A program made the translations under genes and the position numbers. From Lacibacter sediminis (GTDB lineage: Bacteria; Bacteroidota; Bacteroidia; Chitinophagales; Chitinophagaceae), in assembly GCF_014168535.1 (NCBI RefSeq), contig NZ_CP060007.1, positions 4,526,001 to 4,590,000 on the forward strand: a stretch of 64,000 nucleotides of DNA, written 5' to 3'. Below, piece after piece: positions 34,020 through 43,792 of this stretch (its first letter is position 1; every line of letters starts with the position of its first letter). The notes under the pieces are model-generated. The model searched no databases. It was not told where the DNA came from and saw nothing but the letters and a program-made list of their open reading frames with translations.

Positions 34020-34063
34020 AATTATGAAAAGGAGAAATAAGGTCATCTCTCCTTTTCATAATT
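34020..34063 (-). terminator. Intercistronic hairpin between susD and GH2
   Basis: Perfect 16-bp arms AATTATGAAAAGGAGA / TCTCCTTTTCATAATT with a 12-nt loop, 24 bp after the susD stop and 63 bp before the GH2 start. There is no U-run after it on the minus strand, so it may protect the susCD RNA or attenuate instead of fully terminating. Confidence 0.75.
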
Positions 34064-34086
34064 TTATTCAAAAACTATTGTTGCTT

Positions 34087-35775
34087 CTAGTTGGGGTAAC
34101 CCGGATTTTGTGCTAACACAGCGCCAGTATTTCTTTCAATTTCTCCAAAAGGTATTGCCCAAAGATTAAAATGGGGTTGCATGTTTACTCCATAGAATGG
34201 ATTATGCTTCCTCACTCTATCATATAGTTTACCTAAACGCATAAGTGTGAGCATACGCTTTTCTTCAATTCCTAATTCTCTCATTCTCTCATCCAGAACA
34301 TAATCAATTGTAGCATTCGCAGCTGTTATTGGAGAAGCATTCGCCCTGCTTCGTACAACATTAATATCAACTGCCGCTGCTGCAGTATTTCCTAAACCAA
34401 TGTATGCTTCTGCTCTTAATAAATAAGTCTCAGCAAGACGGAACATATATTGATCTGCATATGTACCGCCAGCTGATGCCTTCAGTTCAAATTTCAACGT
34501 AGGATCAGAAGAACCCGGGTTCACATATAAACCTGCAGGGTGATCACCAATAGTGGTTGCTTTCGCCTGGTATGGATAAAACACCCTTGAAGGATATGTT
34601 ACGCCGGCACCAGCTGGTGGATTTTGAGTAGAAACTGTTTGTCCGAATAATGGACTGGAAGGATTTGTAACAGGTATTACTCTGATGAAATTATGATTGG
34701 CATTTCTAATGTCATTATTGAAATCACTTGCCCATACTGTATCAGCAAAGTACCGTGAAGGTTGCATAAAGCCCACACCACGGCCACCTGAATAATCGCT
34801 AACAGGCCAACGAAATTGAGAAACTCCATTTACACGAAAATCTCTGAACAGTGGTACGTGCACCCTTTCCATTTGGAACGAGCCAGCCATAGCAGTGGAA
34901 ACGGCTCCACCACCCGGCACGTCTGTTTCAAACTGAATTACCCAAAGACCTTCTCTGTTGTTTGCACTCTTCCTGTTTTGATTTTTTGCCTGGAAAAGGT
35001 CCCAGTAAACATCACCAGGATTAACTGATGAACGTGCACCAAATCTGCTGGTCATTAAATCTGTTGCTGGATCGTTAATTACTACTGTTGCTGCATCAAC
35101 TGCATTTTGGAATTGGCCTGCTGCTAGATAAACTTCAGACAACAGATGTTGTGCTACTAAATTTGAAACTTCACCATCCTTTACAACGGAAATACCGGGA
35201 AGATTAGCGGCTGCAAATTTCAAATCTTCAATTACAAACGCCAACACCTCCTGTTTAGTTGCCCTTGTAAAATCGGTTTTCTCTGAAACAATTTCTTCTT
35301 TAATAAGTGGCACTCCTCCCCAGAGATAGGCAAGAGTGCGGTACCCAAATGCTCTAAAGAATTTTCCCTTTGCTTCAAATGCTACTTTATCAGTTGCTGA
35401 AAGAGATGAAGCTGGAATACGGCTGATGATCGTGTTGGCCTCTGCTACAATTTTCCAGATCTGCGACCAATGGTTATTTGGAAGTGTTCCGTTTGGCCCA
35501 AACTCAGTAGCAAGTTGAGGATTTGTACCCACTGTTACTTCTACTACCAGATCGGTTCTGTATAAGTATTGCATGGGCTGCCAATCGCTACGGGAATAAA
35601 ATTCATCACGAACATTTCTATACAGATTATTGATTGAAGCCTGAAAATCATTAGCTGTCTGAAAGGCATTCGTAGTGCTTAGAAATGAAAGCGGCTTTTC
35701 GTCCAGAAAGGACTTCTTACATGACGAAGCTGTCATTATAAGAATTAGTAATGTTAATCGAATTAAAGTCTTCAT
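34087..35775 (-). CDS. susD: SusD/RagB-type outer-membrane glycan-binding lipoprotein
   Basis: 562 aa. Lipobox TASSC (Cys19), then the N-terminal FLDEKPLSFLST and the helical TPR region. The C-terminal part ends in the SusD pattern LRLAETYLLRAEAYIGLGNTAAAAVDINVVRSRA, then ERMRELGIEEKRML and NPGYPN. SusD proteins sit as lids on SusC channels at the cell surface and capture oligosaccharides. It follows susC by 18 bp. With the enzymes around it the ligand is probably a xylo-oligosaccharide. Confidence 0.96.
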   Translation of the reverse strand: MKTLIRLTLLILIMTASSCKKSFLDEKPLSFLSTTNAFQTANDFQASINNLYRNVRDEFYSRSDWQPMQYLYRTDLVVEVTVGTNPQLATEFGPNGTLPNNHWSQIWKIVAEANTIISRIPASSLSATDKVAFEAKGKFFRAFGYRTLAYLWGGVPLIKEEIVSEKTDFTRATKQEVLAFVIEDLKFAAANLPGISVVKDGEVSNLVAQHLLSEVYLAAGQFQNAVDAATVVINDPATDLMTSRFGARSSVNPGDVYWDLFQAKNQNRKSANNREGLWVIQFETDVPGGGAVSTAMAGSFQMERVHVPLFRDFRVNGVSQFRWPVSDYSGGRGVGFMQPSRYFADTVWASDFNNDIRNANHNFIRVIPVTNPSSPLFGQTVSTQNPPAGAGVTYPSRVFYPYQAKATTIGDHPAGLYVNPGSSDPTLKFELKASAGGTYADQYMFRLAETYLLRAEAYIGLGNTAAAAVDINVVRSRANASPITAANATIDYVLDERMRELGIEEKRMLTLMRLGKLYDRVRKHNPFYGVNMQPHFNLWAIPFGEIERNTGAVLAQNPGYPN

Positions 35776-35793
35776 TATAGTAATATTTTTTTA

Positions 35794-38700
35794 TTAGAAA
35801 ACGATGTTTATACCAAACGTAAACGTTCTTAATACAGGTCGGCCACCAATAAGAAGACCCTGTGCTTGCTGCACACCGTTAGCATCGGCCGCTTCGGTTT
35901 CAGGATCCCATCCTTCCCACTTTGTCCATGTGTGAAGGTTTCTGCCACTTAAATAGGCACTCAATGTTTGAATTGGTAACTTCTTGACGAATTTTGAAAA
36001 GTTATAAGAAAGTGTAACGTCTTGCAATCTGATGAAACTTCTGTCTTGCCAGTAATTGGGCTCAAATTTTGCACGTGTGCCGGAAACATTTCTCGGATAC
36101 TTTCCTGTAGGATTTGTTGGAGACCAATAATTAATTCCTTGCAGATCATTAATACGAATTGTGTTGTCTTCACGGAAATAAGATGGATTGTTGTTTCCTA
36201 AGTACCCATCTTTACCCCCTTGAACCGAGTTGATGAACACGAATAGTGAAAGACCTTTATAATTAAACGTATTCCCTACACTAAAACGATACGCTGGTTC
36301 TCTTCTTCCAAGAACAATCCTGTCAAGTGCCTGAGTGATATCGTTATCTTTATTCTGGTCTACAATCCTTAGCGAACCAACAGGAAATCCTGGCAACCTG
36401 GTATCGGTTAATTGATAAATGCCGTCTAATTGATAATCGTAAATTGTTCCAATAGCTCTGCCAATGAATAAACCACTTGACACGAGATCATCTTCAATAC
36501 CATCCCCATTTGCATCAATACCTCTAATGGTTACAATCTTGTTGACATTGATTGAAAAATTAAGATTTGCATCCCATGTGAAATCCTTGGCTCTAACAAT
36601 ACCATAATTGATCGCTGCTTCAAAACCTGTGTTGTTGATTTGTCCAACATTGGTTCTGATACTGCCGAAGCCAGTTACATTAGGAATGTTGATGCTATAT
36701 AATAAATCAGTAGTTTTGTTTTGATAAAATTCGAGAGAACCATTTAGGCGATTTTGTTTAAACAACGAGAAATCAACACCAATATTTAAACCGGCAGTAC
36801 GTTCCCACTCAAGGTTATCGTTACCCAGAGATGAAACCTGCTGGCCAAATGCTGTAGTACCACCATCTCCATAGATATATGAAGTATTGGTTTCAACCCG
36901 AGCAATTGATGTGTACTGTGCTGTTTGGTTTCCGTTTATTCCGTAACCGGCTCTGAGTTTAAGTGAATTAACGATCTCGCTTTTCTTCAGGAAATTTTCT
37001 TCTGAAATAACCCAGCCGAGTGCAATTACCGGGAACACACCATACTTGAAATTTTTGGAGAATCCAGAAAAACCGTCTCTACGGACTGTGGCAGTAAGCA
37101 AGTATCTATCATTAAACTTATAGTTAACCCTTGCCATTTGATAATTCAACGCTTCTGCATTTGCGTTCGATTCAGTAAACCGATTGGTACCAAGCGACAG
37201 ATTGTTGTAACTAAGGTTCAATCTTGTGAAACCTTCGGCTCTTGAATTGGTACTGTTGAATTGCCTTTCGATGGCGCCATACAATAAAGTGGCAGTTACA
37301 TCGTGCTTGCCAAAGGTATTGCTATAGGTAAGGATATTATCAAAAGTATAATCGTAGTAATTCTGGTAATTCTTGAATGCCTGTCCTGTTTGACCTGCAG
37401 CATAAATGCTTGCAAAAAAACGTTTTGATTCACGGTAGTTATTACCAAAGTTCATGCGGTAATTAAGTCCTTTCAGGAAGGGGAAACTTATATCTGTATA
37501 AACATTAGCGAAATAGTAATTATTTCTTTCTACATCATCCACATAATAAGTAGTGAATGGACTTGGTTCCAGTGTTCTTGTTGGGAACGGAATAAGAGTG
37601 CCTGTACTATCGTAGGGTCTTAACAATGGCGGCATACGTTGAATGCTTCCAAAAGAGGGTTCTGCTCCATCTTGGTTTACAAACGAACCAGATGAAATAA
37701 CCCCAACTTTCCACCAGCTTAGTGGTTTTGTCTCAAGGTTAACACGGATTGTTTTGCGTTTGAATTTATCGTTAATGATATATCCTTTCTGATCAACGAG
37801 AGCACCAGAGAGAAAATAAGTAAACCTATCTGATCCACCAGAGATGCTCAGGTTGGTTTCGTAGATCGAACCATTGTTGGTTGCTTCATCAAACCAATCG
37901 TAATCATGTGGTTGCAATCCTGCAGCAGGCGTACCTAATACCGGATCGATCCAATCCTGAAGTCTAAAGCTTGGATTAGGCTGCGTGAACCCTGGACCTG
38001 TGTAAGCTTTTTCATAAAAATTTTGTGTCATGAAATTGATGAATCCCGCTCTATCGTAAGGTCTCAAATCTCCAATAGTTGGTTGTTGAACAGTATAAGA
38101 AGTAGAGAAAGAAAGCCTTGGCTTATCACTCTTACGTCCTTTTTTTGATGTGATAAGAAGAACACCATTTGCTGCCTGCGCACCATATACAGCGGTTGAA
38201 CTTGCATCTTTCAATACATCAATTGTTGCAATATCATCCGGGTTAATGGATGAAAGTGACCCGGTATATTGAATACCATCAAGTATGATCAAAACATTTT
38301 GGTTACCACTTAATGTGACCCTACCACGAATTGAAATTGGAGGAGTACCGCCGGAAGAAGTTGATAATCCAACATTCAATCCAGGCACAGTACCTTGTAG
38401 CAATTGACCAACGTTGGTCATTGGCAAATCTCTGCGTGCTTCAAGGTTTACACTTGCAACAGCACCCGTTACATCAATTTTGCGTTGTGTGCCATAACCT
38501 ATTACAACTACCTCGCTTAGTGATTTATCGCTTAAAGAAAGCTGCACTGTCAATTCACTTCCGTTTCTAACTGCAACTTCTCTTTCACTGTAACCAACTG
38601 CAGAAACTACAATTGTAGCTCCTGTTGGAACGCTAATGCTAAAAACACCCGCATTGTCTGATACGGTGCCATTATTTGTTCCTTTTTGAATAATTGATGC

Positions 38701-38868
38701 TCCTTCTATAGGTGATCCGGTTTCCGTTAATACTTTACCCTTAACCGTTAATGTTTGCCCTACGGCGGTTTTACTTAACATTAGTTGCATCAGGAACAAC
38801 AGTGCAACTGATGTAATTTTTGCCACCCGGCTCATCCTGAATGGCAAATTGTTTTTTTTGTTTGGCAT
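35794..38868 (-). CDS. susC: SusC/RagA-type TonB-dependent outer-membrane transporter
   Basis: 1024 aa from the ATG at 38868; a TTG two codons earlier is also in frame. Signal peptide to about residue 37 (KTAVGQ). A carboxypeptidase-regulatory-like domain (about 38-115; VKGKVLTETGSPIEGASI) is followed by the SusC-type link LSEVVVIGYGTQRKIDVTGAVASV. Then come the plug (SIRGRVTLSGNQNVLIILDG, GSSTAVYG-like SSTAVYGAQAANGVLLITSKKG) and a 22-strand barrel ending in FTFGINIVF. No N-terminal STN domain, so no anti-sigma signalling. It imports oligosaccharides using the TonB system. First gene of the leftward xylan operon. Confidence 0.97.
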   Translation of the reverse strand: MPNKKNNLPFRMSRVAKITSVALLFLMQLMLSKTAVGQTLTVKGKVLTETGSPIEGASIIQKGTNNGTVSDNAGVFSISVPTGATIVVSAVGYSEREVAVRNGSELTVQLSLSDKSLSEVVVIGYGTQRKIDVTGAVASVNLEARRDLPMTNVGQLLQGTVPGLNVGLSTSSGGTPPISIRGRVTLSGNQNVLIILDGIQYTGSLSSINPDDIATIDVLKDASSTAVYGAQAANGVLLITSKKGRKSDKPRLSFSTSYTVQQPTIGDLRPYDRAGFINFMTQNFYEKAYTGPGFTQPNPSFRLQDWIDPVLGTPAAGLQPHDYDWFDEATNNGSIYETNLSISGGSDRFTYFLSGALVDQKGYIINDKFKRKTIRVNLETKPLSWWKVGVISSGSFVNQDGAEPSFGSIQRMPPLLRPYDSTGTLIPFPTRTLEPSPFTTYYVDDVERNNYYFANVYTDISFPFLKGLNYRMNFGNNYRESKRFFASIYAAGQTGQAFKNYQNYYDYTFDNILTYSNTFGKHDVTATLLYGAIERQFNSTNSRAEGFTRLNLSYNNLSLGTNRFTESNANAEALNYQMARVNYKFNDRYLLTATVRRDGFSGFSKNFKYGVFPVIALGWVISEENFLKKSEIVNSLKLRAGYGINGNQTAQYTSIARVETNTSYIYGDGGTTAFGQQVSSLGNDNLEWERTAGLNIGVDFSLFKQNRLNGSLEFYQNKTTDLLYSINIPNVTGFGSIRTNVGQINNTGFEAAINYGIVRAKDFTWDANLNFSINVNKIVTIRGIDANGDGIEDDLVSSGLFIGRAIGTIYDYQLDGIYQLTDTRLPGFPVGSLRIVDQNKDNDITQALDRIVLGRREPAYRFSVGNTFNYKGLSLFVFINSVQGGKDGYLGNNNPSYFREDNTIRINDLQGINYWSPTNPTGKYPRNVSGTRAKFEPNYWQDRSFIRLQDVTLSYNFSKFVKKLPIQTLSAYLSGRNLHTWTKWEGWDPETEAADANGVQQAQGLLIGGRPVLRTFTFGINIVF

Positions 38869-39223
38869 AGTCAATTCTAGTTTTAGTTTTGAAACAGTTT
38901 TATGATAGTCAAAAAGAGAAACACATTGTTACGATCCTCTGCCAATCAAGTTGGTGAGAGATGGATCGAATAAGAATTTTGTAAAAACATTGATAAGCAG
39001 CATTGCTGTTTATCAGAATTTATTTTGTGATAAATGATCTCTAAAAAAGAAGAAACATTAAACGCAGACGGAGAATTATTTCTGTACAGCCACGAAGATG
39101 AATGACCATCCTTATTAAGAGTATAATCTCTTATTGTAACCGGCAAAGCAATCAGCGATCTCATTTCAGCAGTTATCTTTTTATATGGTCCTGCACTACG
39201 TCAGGTTTAAGGCAAATATTTAT

Positions 39224-39237
39224 TGCAATCGGTTGCA
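39224..39237. promoter_or_regulatory. LacI-type operator, susC side
   Basis: TGCAATCGGTTGCA, a near-perfect palindrome with a central CG as in LacI-family operators. Its exact reverse complement occurs at 39445-39458. It lies next to the best candidate susC -7 (39213-39220). Confidence 0.75.
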
Positions 39238-39444
39238 TATTAAGAGCAAAAAAATAGCACTTTGTTCTCGGAACCTCCGTTATCAAATGCTATAATCATA
39301 AGTTATGTTATCACTACTTTCATAAAAGCAGCAACAGACATAACTTCTGTAATCATTTGCTGTAAACAATTACAGAGAATGATACTGATCTTTTGTATGC
39401 AATTAATGTAATCTGAAAGCTAATGTAGGAAATATTTTTAAAAA

Positions 39445-39487
39445 TGCAACCGATTGCATTATTTTTTTAAAAAATTTTCTACCTTAG
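39445..39487 (+). promoter_or_regulatory. LacI-type operator and promoter of the first lacI gene
   Basis: TGCAACCGATTGCA (39445-39458) is the reverse complement of the operator at 39224-39237. A -33 TTG (39454-39456) lies inside it, followed after 23 bp by TACCTTAG (39480-39487), one mismatch from TAnnTTTG. The ATG is 31 nt further. The layout fits autoregulation. Confidence 0.7.
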
Positions 39488-39518
39488 ACCGATAAACGAT
39501 GTTTGTCATTCTCTTCTT

Positions 39519-40550
39519 ATGCAGAAAGATGTAACCATTTACGACCTGGCGAGGGAGCTTAATTTATCGCCTGCTACAATCAGCAGGGGGCTAAAGAAAA
39601 GCAATGTCCTAAATAAGGATACCGTAAACCGGATACTTGATAAAGCAGAAGAGATGGGTTATCGTCACAACAATTTTGCAAGTAACCTTCGCAATAAAAG
39701 AACCCAAACCATCGGCATCATCGTTCCCCGCTTGAACAGTTATTTTATGACTTCGGTATTGGCAGGTATTGAGGATATTGCCAGCAAAGAAGGTTATAAT
39801 ATTATCATCAGTCAGTCATTGGAAAAGAAAGAACTGGAAAAAAGTAATGTCCATACCATGTTTAATAAACGGGTGGATGGCTTACTGATATCACTGGCCT
39901 ATGATACAAAAGACATTGATCATCTTCAACCTTTCTTTGATAAACAGATTCCGGTTGTATTTTTCGACCGGGCCTTCCCAACTGAACATAGCACCTGCGT
40001 TGTTATTAATAACCATGAAGCGGCATATAAAGCAGTAAAACATCTTATTGAACAGGGATGCAAACGGATCATGCATCTTGCTGGTAATCAATTAAGAGAT
40101 GTTTATACCGATCGCCTGAACGGCTACAAGCAGGCACTCGAAGAAAACAACATTGCATTTGATGACCAATTGGTGCATATCTGCAAGCTTGGAGAGCAGG
40201 ATGGCATTGAAGCAGCCGATGCAATCCTTTCAATGCAGCCTGAAGAAAGACCTGATGCTGTGTTTTGTGCAAATGACATAAGTGCAGTGTATTGCATGAG
40301 TCGTCTTAAAGAGAATGGAATTAAAATACCGGAAGACATTGCTTTTGCCGGTTTCAACAACGATGCTGTAAGCCGGGTAGTTGAACCAAAGCTCACAACA
40401 ATTGATTATCCCGGATATAATATTGGCGAGGCAGCAGCTTCAGGATTAATTAATATTCTGAAAGGTGATATTACTATGATAAAAACAACAAAGCTTGTTT
40501 TGCAAGCTTCACTGTTGGTGAGAGATTCTTCAAAACGGCAAAAAAAATAA
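39519..40550 (+). CDS. LacI family transcriptional regulator 1
   Basis: 343 aa. The N-terminal LacI helix-turn-helix has VTIYDLARELNLSPATISRGLKKS, with recognition helix SPATISRGL, and the hinge helix RHNNFASNLRNKRTQ. A periplasmic-binding-protein-like sensor domain (about 60-335) has TIGIIVPRLNSYF, KRVDGLLISL, PVVFFDR, PDAVFCANDISA and PEDIAFAGFNNDA. It probably binds a sugar from xylan breakdown (xylose, xylo-oligomer or glucuronate) and the two TGCAATCGGTTGCA sites. First gene of the rightward operon, 28 nt before a close paralogue. Confidence 0.95.
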   Translation: MQKDVTIYDLARELNLSPATISRGLKKSNVLNKDTVNRILDKAEEMGYRHNNFASNLRNKRTQTIGIIVPRLNSYFMTSVLAGIEDIASKEGYNIIISQSLEKKELEKSNVHTMFNKRVDGLLISLAYDTKDIDHLQPFFDKQIPVVFFDRAFPTEHSTCVVINNHEAAYKAVKHLIEQGCKRIMHLAGNQLRDVYTDRLNGYKQALEENNIAFDDQLVHICKLGEQDGIEAADAILSMQPEERPDAVFCANDISAVYCMSRLKENGIKIPEDIAFAGFNNDAVSRVVEPKLTTIDYPGYNIGEAAASGLINILKGDITMIKTTKLVLQASLLVRDSSKRQKK

Positions 40551-40578
40551 ACAGACGATTCAACTACAAATCAGAACC

Positions 40579-41607
40579 ATGAAGGAGAAAAAGGAAGTAA
40601 CGATTTATGATATTGCACAGGTGCTTGAACTTTCCACTGCTACTGTCAGTCGTGGCCTTAAGGATCACCCTGCCATCAGCAAAAATACCCGTAAGAAAAT
40701 TCAAGATGCGGCGAAAGAAATGGGTTACCGTCATAATAATTTTGCAAGCAATCTCCGTAATCAAAAGACGAACACCATTGGTATCATTGTACACGAATTG
40801 AACAGTAACTTCATTACTTCTGTACTGGCCGGCATTGAAAAGATCAGTACAGAAGCGGGTTACGATCTCATCATTACCCACTCATCTGAAAGTTTTAAAA
40901 AGGAATCGGCCAACGTACTAAACTTATTTCACAAACGTGTAGATGGCATTATCGCTTCCCTTTCTTTTGATACCAAAGGACTTGATCACTTTCAACCGTT
41001 CTTCGATAAAAATATTCCTGTTATCTTTTTTGATCGTGTTGAAGAGAATTCAGATAATGCCAAAGTGGTGATCGACAACTATAAAAATGGTTACCAGGCC
41101 ACACAGCATTTAATTGAACAGGGAAGTAAACGCATCGTGATTGTAACCGCCAATCTTAACCGTAACGTTTATGCTCAACGTTTTAAGGGATACAAAGATG
41201 CATTGTTCGATAATAATATTGCCTTTGACGAGAACCTTGTGCTCATTAAAGATTTGAGTGAAAAATGTGGCCGTGAAGCTGCTTTGCAGATCCTTGAAAT
41301 GAAGCCAATGCCGGATGCCGCCTTTATTACCAATGATTTTTCTGCAGCCGTTTGCATGCAAACATTGAAAGAACATGGTGTACGCATACCCGAGGATATT
41401 GCCATTGTTGGGTTTAACAACGATGCTATCAGCAAAATTATTGAACCACAGTTGACCACTATTAACTACCCAGGTATTGATATTGGCGAAATTGCTGCAC
41501 GTAATTTAATTGCACACCTGAAAGGTGATATCAAGATCACTCAAACGAACACCATCATTGTAAAATCAGAATTAATTATCCGCAAATCATCCTTACGAAA
41601 AGGATAA
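40579..41607 (+). CDS. LacI family transcriptional regulator 2 (tandem paralogue)
   Basis: 342 aa, collinear with regulator 1. HTH VTIYDIAQVLELSTATVSRGLKD and hinge RHNNFASNLRNQKTNT are almost the same as in regulator 1, so both should recognise a similar operator. The sensor domain is more diverged (GIIVHELNSNF, KRVDGIIASLSFDTKG, PVIFFDRVEEN, PDAAFITNDFSA), which would suit a different effector. It lies 28 nt after regulator 1 and 19 nt before the GH67 gene. No promoter is apparent between the two lacI genes. Confidence 0.95.
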   Translation: MKEKKEVTIYDIAQVLELSTATVSRGLKDHPAISKNTRKKIQDAAKEMGYRHNNFASNLRNQKTNTIGIIVHELNSNFITSVLAGIEKISTEAGYDLIITHSSESFKKESANVLNLFHKRVDGIIASLSFDTKGLDHFQPFFDKNIPVIFFDRVEENSDNAKVVIDNYKNGYQATQHLIEQGSKRIVIVTANLNRNVYAQRFKGYKDALFDNNIAFDENLVLIKDLSEKCGREAALQILEMKPMPDAAFITNDFSAAVCMQTLKEHGVRIPEDIAIVGFNNDAISKIIEPQLTTINYPGIDIGEIAARNLIAHLKGDIKITQTNTIIVKSELIIRKSSLRKG

Positions 41608-41626
41608 TGCTGTAACGATTACCAAC

Positions 41627-43765
41627 ATGAAGAGATTAAACGTATTGCTGCTGTTATTGCTTTGTTGTTCGATTGTGCGGGCAGAGAATGGTTATGATCT
41701 GTGGTTACGTTATGTACCCATCAAAAACAAAAGTCTTCTTCTTGAATACAAAAAACAAATTGTATCACCTGTTGTATTAGGCACATCAGCTACTGCTGCT
41801 ATTGCACGGAAAGAATTATCAGTTGCATTATTAGGTTTAACAGGCAGCAGTTATTTAATAAACAGCAACATCAATACATCAAGTGTTTTCATAGCAGGTA
41901 CTGTAAAATCATCTGCTGTTTTATCTGCACTTGTTACCAAAGAAGAGTTAAATCGCATTGGTAATGAAGGCTTCATCATCAAAGCAAAACCCGGCAAAAC
42001 ATTCATTACCGGTAATACGGATCTAGCAGTACTCTACGGTATTTTTCATTATTTGCGATTATTACAAACCAATCAAAAGGTCATCAATCTCAATGTTATT
42101 TCAATTCCGAAATTGAAATTACGGATGCTCAATCATTGGGATAATCTCAACCGCACTGTTGAGCGTGGTTATGCAGGGTTTTCTATTTGGGATTGGCATC
42201 GCCTTCCTACGTTTATTGATCAACGCTATATTGATTATGCAAGAGCGAATGCGTCTATCGGTATTAATGCAGTTGCGTTAACAAACGTAAATGCAAATTC
42301 CATCATTCTTACGCCTGCCTATCTCGAAAAAGTAAAAAAACTGGCCGATGTATTTCGTCCATACGGTATCAAAGTATTTTTAACTGCACGCTTCAGTTCG
42401 CCAATTGAACTTGGAAGATTAAAGACTGCCGATCCATTGGATGCTATTGTACAACAATGGTGGACTGCAAAAGCAAATGAGATCTATTCGCTCATCCCCG
42501 ACTTTGGTGGTTTTTTAGTAAAAGCAAACAGCGAAGGACAACCCGGTCCGCAGGATTATAAACGCACACATGCTGATGGTGCAAACATGTTAGCCAACGC
42601 AGTAGCTCCACATAAAGGAATTGTCATCTGGCGTGCATTTGTATACGCAGCAGAAAACCCTGTTGATCGACACATGCAGGCGAACGATGATTTTGTTCCG
42701 CTCGATGGAAAATTCAACAGCAATGTAATGGTGCAGGTAAAAAATGGTGCTATTGATTTTATGCCCCGTGAACCGTTTCATCCGTTGTTTGGTGCAATGC
42801 CCAAAACACCTTTAATGATGGAGTTCCAGGTAACACAGGAATATTTAGGACAGGCAACAAATTGGGTTTTTCTTGCTCCTCTTTTTAAAGAAGTATTGGA
42901 CAGCGACACCTATGCAAAAGGAAAAGGCAGTACAGTTGCGAAAGTGATTGACGGCAGTTTAGATGATCACACACTCACTGGCATGACAGGTGTTGCAAAC
43001 ATCGGCAACGATATTAATTGGACAGGGCATCCAATGGCGCAGGCAAATTGGTATGCATTGGGACGACTGGCATGGGATTACAATATTACCAGCGATACCA
43101 TTGCAGATGAGTGGCTGCGTATGACTTTTTCCAATGATGCTGCGTTTGTAAAATCAACGAAGCAGATCATGTTGCGCACCAGAGAAATTATGGTTGATTA
43201 TATGAACCCGATTGGGTTGCATCATATCATGGCAACAGGTCATCATTATGGTCCCGGTCCATGGGTAAGCAATCTCAATCGCCCTGAATGGAATCCAGTG
43301 TATTATCATAAAGCAGATAGTGTCGGCATTGGTTTTAATCGTACAGCCAGTGGCAGTAATGCAATTGGTCAATATCATCCTGAAGCAAGGAAGCAATGGG
43401 AAAATATTTCAACCTGCAATGAAAAATATTTGCTGTGGTTTCATCATGCTTCATGGAACCATAAAATGAAAAGCGGGCGAAGCGTATGGAACGAACTTGT
43501 TTACAGATACTATACAGGTGCTGACAGTGTAAAATGGATGAAACAGGAATGGCTGAAACAACAATCAAAAATTGACGCACAACGATTCAACGATGTAAGC
43601 ATGTTACTCGATACACAACTGGAGGAAGCGAAGTGGTGGCGCAATGCCTGCCTGCTGTATTTCCAGACTTTTTCTAAACAACCAATTCCTTCGAATTACG
43701 AACAGCCTGATAAAACATTGGACTATTATAAAAGTTTACGTTTCCCGTTTGCGCCGGGCAATTAA
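41627..43765 (+). CDS. GH67 alpha-glucuronidase
   Basis: 712 aa. Signal peptide (LLLLLLCCSIVRA, about 1-19). GH67 removes (4-O-methyl)glucuronate from the non-reducing-end xylose of aldouronic acids. Landmarks: ENGYDLWLRYVPI at the N-terminus; an N-terminal domain of about 110 residues; then the TIM barrel with RMLNHWDNLNRTVERGYAG, GFLVKANSEGQPGPQ (Glu303), the LDGKF (Asp360) and PREP (Glu382) acidic motifs, and EFQVTQEYLGQ; and a C-terminal helical domain with ATGHHYGPGPW and LWFHHASWNHKM. The family-typical length is about 680-720 aa. Follows lacI2 by 19 nt. Confidence 0.95.
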   Translation: MKRLNVLLLLLLCCSIVRAENGYDLWLRYVPIKNKSLLLEYKKQIVSPVVLGTSATAAIARKELSVALLGLTGSSYLINSNINTSSVFIAGTVKSSAVLSALVTKEELNRIGNEGFIIKAKPGKTFITGNTDLAVLYGIFHYLRLLQTNQKVINLNVISIPKLKLRMLNHWDNLNRTVERGYAGFSIWDWHRLPTFIDQRYIDYARANASIGINAVALTNVNANSIILTPAYLEKVKKLADVFRPYGIKVFLTARFSSPIELGRLKTADPLDAIVQQWWTAKANEIYSLIPDFGGFLVKANSEGQPGPQDYKRTHADGANMLANAVAPHKGIVIWRAFVYAAENPVDRHMQANDDFVPLDGKFNSNVMVQVKNGAIDFMPREPFHPLFGAMPKTPLMMEFQVTQEYLGQATNWVFLAPLFKEVLDSDTYAKGKGSTVAKVIDGSLDDHTLTGMTGVANIGNDINWTGHPMAQANWYALGRLAWDYNITSDTIADEWLRMTFSNDAAFVKSTKQIMLRTREIMVDYMNPIGLHHIMATGHHYGPGPWVSNLNRPEWNPVYYHKADSVGIGFNRTASGSNAIGQYHPEARKQWENISTCNEKYLLWFHHASWNHKMKSGRSVWNELVYRYYTGADSVKWMKQEWLKQQSKIDAQRFNDVSMLLDTQLEEAKWWRNACLLYFQTFSKQPIPSNYEQPDKTLDYYKSLRFPFAPGN

Positions 43766-43792
43766 CTTGCAGGCCAAACTAATATTTGCATT

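Larger units (their letters stand above)
38869..39518. promoter_or_regulatory. Divergent control region of the xylan locus (650 bp, non-coding)
   Basis: No ORF with coding character. It contains two copies of a LacI-type operator (39224-39237, 39445-39458), a likely lacI1 promoter, and a long AT-rich leader of susC (over 300 nt if transcription begins near the first operator). I found no exact TAnnTTTG match on the minus strand for susC. The nearest is AATATTTG (39220-39213), directly downstream of the first operator. Confidence 0.75.

Noticed and set aside
41611..41622. GTAACGATTAC before GH67 as a third LacI operator
   Set aside because: Arms are only 4 bp with an odd centre and do not match TGCAATCGGTTGCA; position between closely spaced operon genes argues against it.
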